Shown here: piece by piece, positions 1 to 5,880 of the stretch
Layout: each line of letters opens with the position of its first letter
Numbering within the stretch: the first letter of the stretch is position 1
Assembly: GCA_021772165.1 (NCBI GenBank)
Contig: JAJFMM010000017.1
Coordinates: 1 to 7,436 of the forward strand
DNA length: 7,436 nt
Source: Chlamydiota bacterium
GTDB lineage: Bacteria; Chlamydiota; Chlamydiia; Chlamydiales; SM23-39
Direction of reading: 5' to 3'
The notes under the pieces: generated by a model
Database searches by the model: none
Told to the model about the DNA's origin: nothing
The model's input: only the letters and a program-made list of their open reading frames with translations
Position numbers and translations under genes: made by a program

Positions 1-1
1 G

Positions 2-1714
2 AAATACCGAGGACAGTTTGAAGAGCGTATCAAAGCCGTCATGGATGAGATCCGCAAGAACGGCAATGTCCTTCTCTTTATCGATGAGCTGCACACTATC
101 GTAGGAGCGGGAGCCGCTGAGGGCGCGATCGACGCGTCGAATATCCTCAAGCCAGCTCTATCTCGCGGTGAGATTCAGTGTATCGGAGCTACCACGCTCG
201 ACGAATACCGCAAGCATATCGAGAAAGATCCGGCTCTTGAGCGTAGATTCCAAAAAATCCTCGTTCATCCGCCATCGATCGAAGAGAGTGTCTCGATCCT
301 CGAGGGCTTAAAACCCAAATATGAAGAGCACCATCGCTGTAAATACGAAGATATGGCTGTCCGCGCGGCAGTCACCCTCTCTGAGCGCTATCTCACTGGG
401 CGCTTTCTTCCCGATAAGGCGATTGACCTACTCGATGAAGCTGGAGCAAAAGCGCGCATCTCGATGATGCACCAGCCGCCGCAATTCGCGAATCTGGAAG
501 TGCAGGTTGAAGAAGCTCGCATTGCCAAAGAAGAGGCGATTGGCCGTCAAGAATATGAAAAAGCTGCCAAGCTGCGCGATTCTGAAAAGACTCTCCGAGA
601 AGAGCTTCAGAAATCACGTGCTGACTGGGAGAATCACAAGGACGAGCATCTACCGATCGTTGATGAGGAAGATATCGCCAATATCGTTGCCAAGCAGACC
701 GGCATTCCTGTAACTCGCCTCACAGAAGGAGAGACGCAGAAGGTACTGAAAATGGAGACGACTCTCAAAGAAGATATCATTGGTCAAGACGATGCTCTGA
801 GCTCCGTTTGCCGAGCAATCCGTCGCAGCCGTGCCGACATTAAAGATCCGAACCGCCCTATCGGCGCGTTCCTTTTCCTCGGACCTACCGGAGTTGGAAA
901 GACACACCTGGCTCGCCTTCTTGCCTCTCACATGTTTGGAGGAGATGACGCTCTCATCCAGGTCGACATGTCCGAGTACATGGAGAAATTTGCCATCAGC
1001 CGTATGACCGGCTCGCCTCCGGGCTATGTCGGATATGAAGAAGGTGGTCAGCTCACGGAACAAGTTCGTCGTCGCCCTTATTGCGTCGTGCTCTTCGATG
1101 AAGTGGAAAAAGCGCACCCTGATGTGATGAATCTCTTGCTACAGATTCTAGAGGAAGGTCGCCTGACTGACTCTGTCGGCCGCAAGATCGACTTCCGCAA
1201 TACGATCATCATCATGACCTCGAATCTCGGGGCTGATCTGATCCGTAAATCGACAGAAGTAGGTTTTGGCGTCAAAGAAAACCTCATGGATTACAAAACC
1301 ATGCAGGAGAAGATCGAATCTTCTGTCAAAAAGCACTTCAAGCCGGAGTTCATCAACCGTCTCGATGGCCTTGTCATCTTCAAGACGCTGGATAAACCAT
1401 CTCTTCGCAAAGTTGTTGATCTTGAGTTCAAAAAACTTGAGAAGCGCCTCACCCGCAAAGGCATCCAAGTCACTCTTGATGACGCTGCCCGCGACCTATT
1501 TGTTGAAAAGAGCTATGTGCCTGAGATGGGCGCACGGCCTCTTCGCCGCGTGATTGAGCAGTATCTTGAGGATCCTCTGGCCGAAAAGCTTCTTCAAGAG
1601 CCGAATCAGGAAAAACATTATCTAGTTTCCGCCAAAGAGGGGAAAATCTGCTTTACGGCGCAGAGCCTACAATCAGACAAAGAGGACTCAGAAGCTCTCT
1701 CGAAAAGTCCATAG
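2..1714 (+). CDS. clpC: ClpC, AAA+ unfoldase of the ClpCP protease (5'-partial)
   Basis: This is the Hsp100-family ATPase that unfolds proteins and feeds them to ClpP in the cytoplasm. The N-terminal repeats and the D1 Walker A lie outside the window; the open frame runs in from base 2, so the Met at 41 is internal. Numbering from that Met: the D1 pore-loop KYRG lies just upstream, D1 Walker B is LLFIDE (11-16), and the D1 arginine finger is ERRF (67-70). A short middle domain carries a UVR-like helix (about 160-192), which marks ClpC rather than ClpB with its long coiled coil. D2 has Walker A GPTGVGKT (281-288, bases 881-904), pore loop GSPPGYVGYEEGG (324-336), Walker B VVLFDE (349-354), sensor 1 TSN (393-395), FINR (437-440) and sensor 2 GARPLRR (497-503). 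The loop VGF (407-409) is where ClpP-partner Clp ATPases carry their ClpP-docking tripeptide. Family certain; ClpC over ClpA/ClpB very likely. Confidence 0.96.
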   Translation, partial: KYRGQFEERIKAVMDEIRKNGNVLLFIDELHTIVGAGAAEGAIDASNILKPALSRGEIQCIGATTLDEYRKHIEKDPALERRFQKILVHPPSIEESVSILEGLKPKYEEHHRCKYEDMAVRAAVTLSERYLTGRFLPDKAIDLLDEAGAKARISMMHQPPQFANLEVQVEEARIAKEEAIGRQEYEKAAKLRDSEKTLREELQKSRADWENHKDEHLPIVDEEDIANIVAKQTGIPVTRLTEGETQKVLKMETTLKEDIIGQDDALSSVCRAIRRSRADIKDPNRPIGAFLFLGPTGVGKTHLARLLASHMFGGDDALIQVDMSEYMEKFAISRMTGSPPGYVGYEEGGQLTEQVRRRPYCVVLFDEVEKAHPDVMNLLLQILEEGRLTDSVGRKIDFRNTIIIMTSNLGADLIRKSTEVGFGVKENLMDYKTMQEKIESSVKKHFKPEFINRLDGLVIFKTLDKPSLRKVVDLEFKKLEKRLTRKGIQVTLDDAARDLFVEKSYVPEMGARPLRRVIEQYLEDPLAEKLLQEPNQEKHYLVSAKEGKICFTAQSLQSDKEDSEALSKSP

Positions 1715-1723
1715 GGACGGCTG

Positions 1724-2911
1724 ATGACAAGGTCTCTGAAGGGAAGGCACTTCCCTATTTTATTGCTGCTGATCAGCTTTGCTACTGTTATAGGCTTGCT
1801 TTTCACTCCGGCTCTCCCGCAATTGGCTAACGATTTCGGGATTTCTGAGAGCCACGCGCAATGGCTGATGACGATTTTTCTCATCGGCTATTGCCTTGGA
1901 CAGCTTCCCTATGGTCCCCTGGCCAATCGTTTTGGCAGAAAACCCACCATTTACGCCGGCATTGCACTCTCCCTTTTGGGCTCACTTCTCTGCTTCTTTG
2001 CCACCTCGTTTGCGTTTCTCTGTTTTGCCAGATTTATTCAATCCATAGGTGCTGCCGTCGGACTCCAAGTGACCTTCACAATGGTCAGCGACCAGAGAAG
2101 TGGGCCGGCCGCAGCAAAAATGATCGCGCTTCTCTCTCTCGCCTTTGGCATAGCACCGGGAATTGCCGTGACGATCGGTGGCTTCATCACCCCCTTTGCC
2201 GGCTGGAGAGGCTGTTTTTTTTTCCTGGTTCTCTACAGTTTGCTTCTCGCTCTTTTATGCTTGGCACTTCCCGAAACTTCAAAAGAGCTCAACCCTGAAG
2301 CGCTGAAAATCCGATCGATAGTTAAGAGCTATTTTAGACAATTCAAAGACTCCTTCCTGATGTACCACGCCATTTTAGTATCTCTCGCGACCTCTATGAT
2401 CTATATCTTTGCCACGATCTCGCCCTACATCGCAATCCAGGCTCTAGGACTCTCTCCCCCCGTCTTCGGCCTCTGGAACCTCATCCCCGCCGCCGGTATT
2501 TTCTGTGGAGCGCTTATTTCTCAGCATTTCGCGAGCAAAACAACGCCGCGAGCCAATATCGCCTCAGGGATTCTGATCGCACTTCTCGGAGCCATTGTCA
2601 TGGCCTCGTTTTTTGCAAAGGGACATAGATACCCCTCGACGCTCTTTCTCCCTCAATTTTTCATTCAGGTCGGATTGAATCTAGCCTGGTCTAACTCCAG
2701 CGCAAAGGGCTTGTCGGAGAGTTACGATAAATCGAATGCTACCTCTGTCCTGCAGTTCATGAATATCGCCGGAGCTGTCATCGGCGTCTTTTTGGTTGGA
2801 CGCTTTCCTCCAACCACTGAAATGCTACTACCGGCAGCCTATCTGATTGCTCTGATTCCCATGTTTTTGATATGGCTGAGTCTTAAAGCACATCACAAAA
2901 GAACGTCGTGA
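1724..2911 (+). CDS. MFS transporter, Bcr/CflA-type drug efflux, tandem copy 1
   Basis: A 395-residue inner-membrane protein with about 12 hydrophobic segments, the usual length for DHA1 drug:proton antiporters of the Bcr/CflA group. TM1 starts near residue 11. The loop 2-3 motif A is GPLANRFGRK (64-73), with Asn68 where the family normally has Asp. TM4 carries the motif B arginine R103 followed by QSIGAA. The antiporter motif C is visible in TM5 as GIAPGIAVTIGG (142-153). LPETSKE (182-188) follows TM6. The ATG lies 9 bases after the clpC stop, with AGGGA (1713-1717) overlapping that stop as the likely ribosome binding site. It is therefore probably co-transcribed with clpC. It ends by overlapping the start of its paralogue. 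A run of nine T (2215-2223) falls in the Cys-Phe-Phe-Phe codons around 164-167 and is absent from copy 2. Substrate unknown; a role in efflux of small toxic or waste compounds is inferred from the family only. Confidence 0.88.
   Translation: MTRSLKGRHFPILLLLISFATVIGLLFTPALPQLANDFGISESHAQWLMTIFLIGYCLGQLPYGPLANRFGRKPTIYAGIALSLLGSLLCFFATSFAFLCFARFIQSIGAAVGLQVTFTMVSDQRSGPAAAKMIALLSLAFGIAPGIAVTIGGFITPFAGWRGCFFFLVLYSLLLALLCLALPETSKELNPEALKIRSIVKSYFRQFKDSFLMYHAILVSLATSMIYIFATISPYIAIQALGLSPPVFGLWNLIPAAGIFCGALISQHFASKTTPRANIASGILIALLGAIVMASFFAKGHRYPSTLFLPQFFIQVGLNLAWSNSSAKGLSESYDKSNATSVLQFMNIAGAVIGVFLVGRFPPTTEMLLPAAYLIALIPMFLIWLSLKAHHKRTS
1733..2908 (+). repeat. Tandem gene duplication, unit 1
   Basis: The stretch from the SLKG codons to the last sense codon of transporter copy 1 is a diverged direct repeat of 2935-4110, at an offset of 1202 bases. 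The protein alignment is colinear with no insertion or deletion. Nucleotide identity is patchy, with exact blocks such as CAATGGCTGATGACGAT around 1859 and 3061. The divergence shows that the duplication is old, not a recent assembly or recombination event. Confidence 0.8.
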
Positions 2912-4113
2912 GCCAACCCAATCAGATAACCTGCTCCCTAAAAGGGAAACATTCTCCCATTCTGTTACTCCTGATCAGTTTTGGTGCAGTTACCGCTCTG
3001 TTTTTCACACCTGCATTGCCACAGCTGGCTCAAGACTTCAATGTCAGCGAGAGCCGTGCTCAATGGCTGATGACGATCTTTCTGATAGGCTACTGCATCG
3101 GACAACTTCCCTACGGTCCCCTAGCCAATCGCTTCGGAAGAAAGCCGGCCATTTTTCTGGGCCTTTCATTATCTATCTTAGGCTCCCTTCTCTGCATTGC
3201 TGCAACCTCATTTGCTTTCCTCTGTTTTGCCAGATTCATTCAATCCCTAGGCGCTGCGGTCGGACTCAAAGTGACTTTTACAATGGTCAACGACCAGAAG
3301 AGCGGTGCGAGTGCGACAAAAATGATCGCATTTCTCTCTCTCGCATTAGGGATCATCCCGGGACTTGCCGTCGCGTTAGGCGGATTTATTACCACCTTTG
3401 CCGGCTGGAAGGGCTGCTTTGTCTTCTTAGCGTTCTATTCTCTGTTTCTAGGTCTGCTCTGCTTAGCGCTGCCGGAAACCTCCAAACAGCTGCAGCGAGA
3501 TTCCCTTAAGATCAAATCCATTGCGAGAGGCTATGCCAGGCAGTTCCGAGACCCTCTCTTGATCTCTCATGCTGTGCTCATCGCTATGACCACTTCCATG
3601 TTCTACATCTACTCCACAATCTCGCCTTCTATAGCGATCCTAGTCATGGGATTGTCACCCGACTCCTTCGGATTCTGGAATTTGATCACAACAGCGGGAC
3701 TTGTGTGCGGAGTGCTTCTTTCCCGACATTTTGCAGGCAAGGTCAAGCCGAGAATGAATATTATTTCAGGGATTTTGATCGTGCTTGTGCCCACCGTCGT
3801 CATGACTTTTTTCTTTGCGAATGGCTACATGAATCCCTGGACTCTGTTTCTCCCGCAATTCTTCATTCGGATAGGAACGAATCTTGTCTGGTCAAATGCA
3901 GCATCCATGGCAATGTCAGAGAGTCTGGATAAATCGAATGCGACAGCTGTCTTGCAGTTCGTAAATCTCGCAGGACCGGTCATTGGAGTCTACTTGGTGG
4001 GGCTCTTTGATCCGACAACAGAAATGCTGCTGCCGGCCGTCTATCTCATTGCGATAACTGCTGCGTTTTTAATCTGGCTGAGCCTCAAAAAAAAGCACGC
4101 CAAAACAAGTTAA
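2908..4113 (+). CDS. MFS transporter, Bcr/CflA-type drug efflux, tandem copy 2
   Basis: Paralogue of the preceding gene, 401 residues. From Ser10-Leu-Lys-Gly to the end it aligns with residues 4-395 of copy 1 over 392 positions with no gap, about two thirds identical by eye. Motif A GPLANRFGRK (70-79) has the same Asp-to-Asn change (Asn74). Arg109 and the motif C GIIPGLAVALGG (148-159) are kept. The start is a GTG whose last two bases form the TGA stop of copy 1 with the next A (GTGA, 2908-2911). No ATG is available before the conserved region and no strong Shine-Dalgarno is seen, so translation is probably coupled to copy 1. The central cytoplasmic loop and the second half have diverged most, which fits divergence in substrate range, though that is inference. 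The stop shares bases with the stop of the converging gene on the other strand. Confidence 0.88.
   Translation: MSQPNQITCSLKGKHSPILLLLISFGAVTALFFTPALPQLAQDFNVSESRAQWLMTIFLIGYCIGQLPYGPLANRFGRKPAIFLGLSLSILGSLLCIAATSFAFLCFARFIQSLGAAVGLKVTFTMVNDQKSGASATKMIAFLSLALGIIPGLAVALGGFITTFAGWKGCFVFLAFYSLFLGLLCLALPETSKQLQRDSLKIKSIARGYARQFRDPLLISHAVLIAMTTSMFYIYSTISPSIAILVMGLSPDSFGFWNLITTAGLVCGVLLSRHFAGKVKPRMNIISGILIVLVPTVVMTFFFANGYMNPWTLFLPQFFIRIGTNLVWSNAASMAMSESLDKSNATAVLQFVNLAGPVIGVYLVGLFDPTTEMLLPAVYLIAITAAFLIWLSLKKKHAKTS
2935..4110 (+). repeat. Tandem gene duplication, unit 2
   Basis: Second unit of the diverged direct repeat, covering transporter copy 2 from its SLKG codons to its last sense codon. The only extra coding sequence outside the repeat is a nine-codon N-terminal extension beginning at the GTG start. 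Confidence 0.8.
4110..4113. other. Overlapping convergent stop codons (TTAA)
   Basis: The plus-strand transporter ends with TAA at 4111-4113 and the minus-strand HTH-EIIA gene ends with TAA at 4112-4110. The self-complementary TTAA gives a stop on both strands, so the two coding regions overlap by four bases and there is no intergenic terminator space. Confidence 0.95.
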
Positions 4114-4832
4114 ACTGCAGCGGCTGCTTGAGATCCCCTCAGATTATTTTCAAAAAGCTTGATCGTTTCTAGAAGCTTCTCTTTCGTGGGCTGTTTTCTC
4201 AAAAAGGCTAGATTCTCAGGCTTGCTGCTGAGATGCGCCAACTTGGAGAGTAGGTGAAGATGCCGCTTGTCATCACACGCGAATAAGAAAAAGAGCGTAT
4301 GCACTTTTTCACCATCGAGTGCGCCATATTCAATCGGTTTGGCAGGAAACACAACCGATACGACGTCATAAGAGTCTTGTAAAAGAAAATCGCGCGTATG
4401 AGGCACGGCAATCCCGTTGGAAAGCGCTGTTGGCATCAGCCGTTCTCGATCCAAGAGCAGCTCTGTGATCACCTCTGCATCGAGATTCAGATCCTTGGCG
4501 ATCCTCTGCATGGCTGCGCAAATCACTTCTTCTTTGGTATCGCCCGGCACATTAGTCCAGACGCCACCTTTGTGAATCGCTCGAAGCAGACCAAATTGAT
4601 GCGTACCGAGTCTCTCCGCTCCACCCATTTCAGAAGCATCATCAAAAGGAGAGAAATCCCCTTTTCCTTGACTCTGCTTGCAAGCCAATACCCAGTTCTC
4701 AATTTCAGAGCGAGAAAAGCGGTACTGCTGGTTCAGTCGATAATATGGAATTTTACTGTCTGAGACCCATCGTCGCACTGTCGTTTCAGAGACATTTAAG
4801 AGCTCTGCAACATCTTTCAGTTTTAGATCCAT
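4110..4832 (-). CDS. ptsN: HTH domain fused to PtsN-like PTS EIIA domain
   Basis: A 240-residue cytoplasmic protein in two parts. Residues 3-48 form an excisionase/MerR-like winged helix-turn-helix (KLKDVAELLNVSETTVRRWV, then IPYYRL and RFSRSEIENWV), the pattern of DNA-binding HTH_17 domains. After a polar linker (about 50-75), residues 80-230 form a fructose/nitrogen-type PTS EIIA domain. The phosphoacceptor is His145 in GIAVPHTRD, and a hydrophobic strand HTLFFLFA follows at 178-185. The natural reading is a regulator whose DNA binding or partner choice depends on phosphorylation of His145 through EI and HPr. No EIIB or EIIC gene is nearby, which points to regulation, not sugar uptake. From memory, one of the two adjacent ptsN genes of C. 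trachomatis is also annotated as EIIA plus HTH. ATG at 4832 with AAGGGA seven bases upstream. The C terminus ends in an Ala-rich tail. It lies downstream of a second ptsN across a 129-base gap. Confidence 0.9.
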   Translation of the reverse strand: MDLKLKDVAELLNVSETTVRRWVSDSKIPYYRLNQQYRFSRSEIENWVLACKQSQGKGDFSPFDDASEMGGAERLGTHQFGLLRAIHKGGVWTNVPGDTKEEVICAAMQRIAKDLNLDAEVITELLLDRERLMPTALSNGIAVPHTRDFLLQDSYDVVSVVFPAKPIEYGALDGEKVHTLFFLFACDDKRHLHLLSKLAHLSSKPENLAFLRKQPTKEKLLETIKLFENNLRGSQAAAAV

Positions 4833-4841
4833 TTAGAATTC

Positions 4842-4874
4842 CCTTGCTAACCTATTTCTGGAAAATAGCAAAGG
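4842..4874 (-). promoter_or_regulatory. Dyad over the leader and RBS of the HTH-EIIA gene
   Basis: On the minus strand CCTTTGCTA is followed 15 bases later by TTAGCAAGG, an inverted repeat with one bulged base. Inside it lies a perfect CTATTT-N5-AAATAG dyad (4852-4868). The downstream arm contains AAGGG, the likely Shine-Dalgarno for the ATG at 4832. The region could be an operator (autoregulation by the HTH protein is the obvious guess) or an mRNA hairpin hiding the ribosome site. A possible extended -10, TGCTATTTT (4870-4862), overlaps it, but no good -35 was found. Confidence 0.4.
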
Positions 4875-4907
4875 GGCTAATAAAAGCGTAAGATTATTTT
4901 TCGGAGA

Positions 4908-4963
4908 AGGAAAGGCTGGACAATTCTCTAAGATTCGCGAAATGGAATTGTCCAGTCTTTCCT
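4908..4963 (-). terminator. 19-bp inverted repeat at the end of ptsN, terminator-like
   Basis: Arms 4908-4926 and 4945-4963 pair over 19 bp with one imperfect position (4915/4956: G-U in plus-strand RNA, A-C in minus-strand RNA) around an 18-base loop that itself contains TTCGCGAA. The right arm overlaps the first two bases (plus-strand order) of the ptsN stop codon (4962-4964), so in the minus direction the hairpin begins at the end of the gene, where a terminator or 3'-end stabiliser belongs. The tail after the stem is only pyrimidine-rich (CCTTCTCC) with no true U-run, so intrinsic termination may be partial. The rest of the 129-base gap holds the leader of the next gene. Confidence 0.45.
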
Positions 4964-5405
4964 AATCTAAGAAAGAATCGAGGACTTCCTGCGCACTCGT
5001 CGCATGCTGAAGCTCTTTGCGCAAATTTTGATCTTTCACGGCCATGGTCAGCTGCGAAAGAATCTGCAGATATTCCGACTGCCTGTCGTCGGGCCCTGCA
5101 ATGAGGAAAACAAGCCTCACCGGTGCCTTGTCGATAGCATTCCAGTCGATCCCTGTCTTCTGGATGCCAACAGCGATATAAAACTGCTTGAAGCCTTTGA
5201 GTTTGGCGTGAGGAACGGCAACGCCCATCCCAATGCCTGTCGAGACGATCTCTTCACGATCGAGAATCGCTTTGCGAAAGGCTGCCTTGTTAGGTAGCTT
5301 GCCGGATTGATCCAATTGATCGATCAGCTCATCAATCGCTTCATTGCGAGTGGTGACATCGAGAAAAGTAATAAGTCGTTCGTTTAGATAATCAGTTATT
5401 TTCAC
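4962..5405 (-). CDS. ptsN: PtsN-like EIIA protein of the nitrogen-type PTS
   Basis: A single-domain EIIA of the PtsN/fructose type, 147 residues with the start chosen here. It begins MKITDYLNERLITFLDV, which matches the usual PtsN opening, and carries the phosphoacceptor His66 in GMGVAVPHA. The LVFLIAGPDD strand (98-107) and the QYLQ-like helix (SEYLQILSQL, 110-119) are family hallmarks. It would accept phosphate from HPr and act as a regulatory relay; no cognate permease is visible. I chose the GTG at 5405, 31 bases after the dut stop, behind a purine-rich AAAGAAAAA. The frame is open upstream to a TTG at 5459 inside dut. That TTG has a fine GGGGAGAGGG before it, but those bases encode the conserved dUTPase motif 5, so the match is explained by dut, and the extra 18 residues look unlike PtsN. 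Probably last gene of accD-dut-ptsN. Family sure, start moderately sure. Confidence 0.9.
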   Translation of the reverse strand: MKITDYLNERLITFLDVTTRNEAIDELIDQLDQSGKLPNKAAFRKAILDREEIVSTGIGMGVAVPHAKLKGFKQFYIAVGIQKTGIDWNAIDKAPVRLVFLIAGPDDRQSEYLQILSQLTMAVKDQNLRKELQHATSAQEVLDSFLD

Positions 5406-5436
5406 AGTTTTTCTTTGCTTGGGAAAAACAAGAGAA

Positions 5437-5880
5437 TTAATGCGTGCCAGTATGGCCAAAACCGCCCTCTCCCCTGAGCGTTTTTGTCAGAGGCTCTTCT
5501 TGTAGAAGAAACTCCGCTTGCACAACCTGGGCTAAAACAATCTGCGCAATCCGCATTCCCGGTTCTACTGAAAAAACAGCTTTTCCATGATTGATCAAGA
5601 TCACACCGAGCTCTCCTCGATAATCAGAATCGATGGTACCTGGAGTATTGAGCACAGTGATCTGATTCTTCAGAGCAAGTCCACTGCGCGGACGTACTTG
5701 AATTTCATATCCTTGAGGAATAGCCATCTTCAATCCCGTAGGGATCAAGAGGGAGCCGCCCGGTTCAATCAGGAGCGCATAGTTGAGATGGGCACGTACA
5801 TCGGCCCCCGCAGAAAAAGGTGTTGCGTATGCAGGAATCAGCTCTTGATCCTCTGCAGTAAGAAGAACTTGTTTTTTCAT
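5437..5880 (-). CDS. dut: dUTPase (deoxyuridine 5'-triphosphate nucleotidohydrolase)
   Basis: Hydrolyses dUTP to dUMP and pyrophosphate, keeping uracil out of DNA and supplying dUMP for thymidylate synthesis; the family works as a homotrimer with magnesium. All five motifs are present in 147 residues: AGADVRA (24-30), RPRSGLAL (63-70), GTIDSDYRGELGVILIN (81-97) with the catalytic Asp84, PGMRIAQIVL (107-116), and the C-terminal lid RGEGGFGHTG (136-145). The lid has His143 where most family members have Ser, a modest variant in the flexible arm. Length is normal. The ATG follows the accD stop directly (TGAATG), with GAGGAG (5898-5893) inside the end of accD as a somewhat distant ribosome site, so translation is probably coupled to accD. 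The pairing accD-dut is the chlamydial arrangement. Confidence 0.96.
   Translation of the reverse strand: MKKQVLLTAEDQELIPAYATPFSAGADVRAHLNYALLIEPGGSLLIPTGLKMAIPQGYEIQVRPRSGLALKNQITVLNTPGTIDSDYRGELGVILINHGKAVFSVEPGMRIAQIVLAQVVQAEFLLQEEPLTKTLRGEGGFGHTGTH

Noticed and set aside
650..1117. 155-codon open frame on the minus strand inside clpC
   Set aside because: It lies opposite the highly conserved D2 coding sequence, has no family resemblance and no ribosome site; it follows from codon bias of the real gene.
41..1714. ClpB as identity of the first gene
   Set aside because: The middle region is short with a UVR-like helix instead of the long ClpB coiled coil, and a VGF tripeptide for ClpP docking follows the sensor 1 region. 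Both point to ClpC.
1861..3509. Out-of-frame open stretches of about 145 codons inside both transporters (1861-2298 and 3063-3509)
   Set aside because: They start at the same duplicated bases and look related only because the two genes are paralogues. The products lack the hydrophobic or domain pattern of a real protein.
4117..4127. GCAGC-G-GCTGC inverted repeat near the end of the HTH-EIIA gene as a terminator
   Set aside because: It encodes the Ala tail, can form only a four-pair stem in RNA, and no U-run follows at the right distance.
5406..5459. Longer ptsN start at a TTG (5459) inside dut, with GGGGAGAGGG in front of it
   Set aside because: The purine-rich bases encode the conserved dUTPase motif 5, and the 18 extra residues do not resemble PtsN. 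The GTG at 5405 gives the typical MKITDYL opening. The TTG remains possible.
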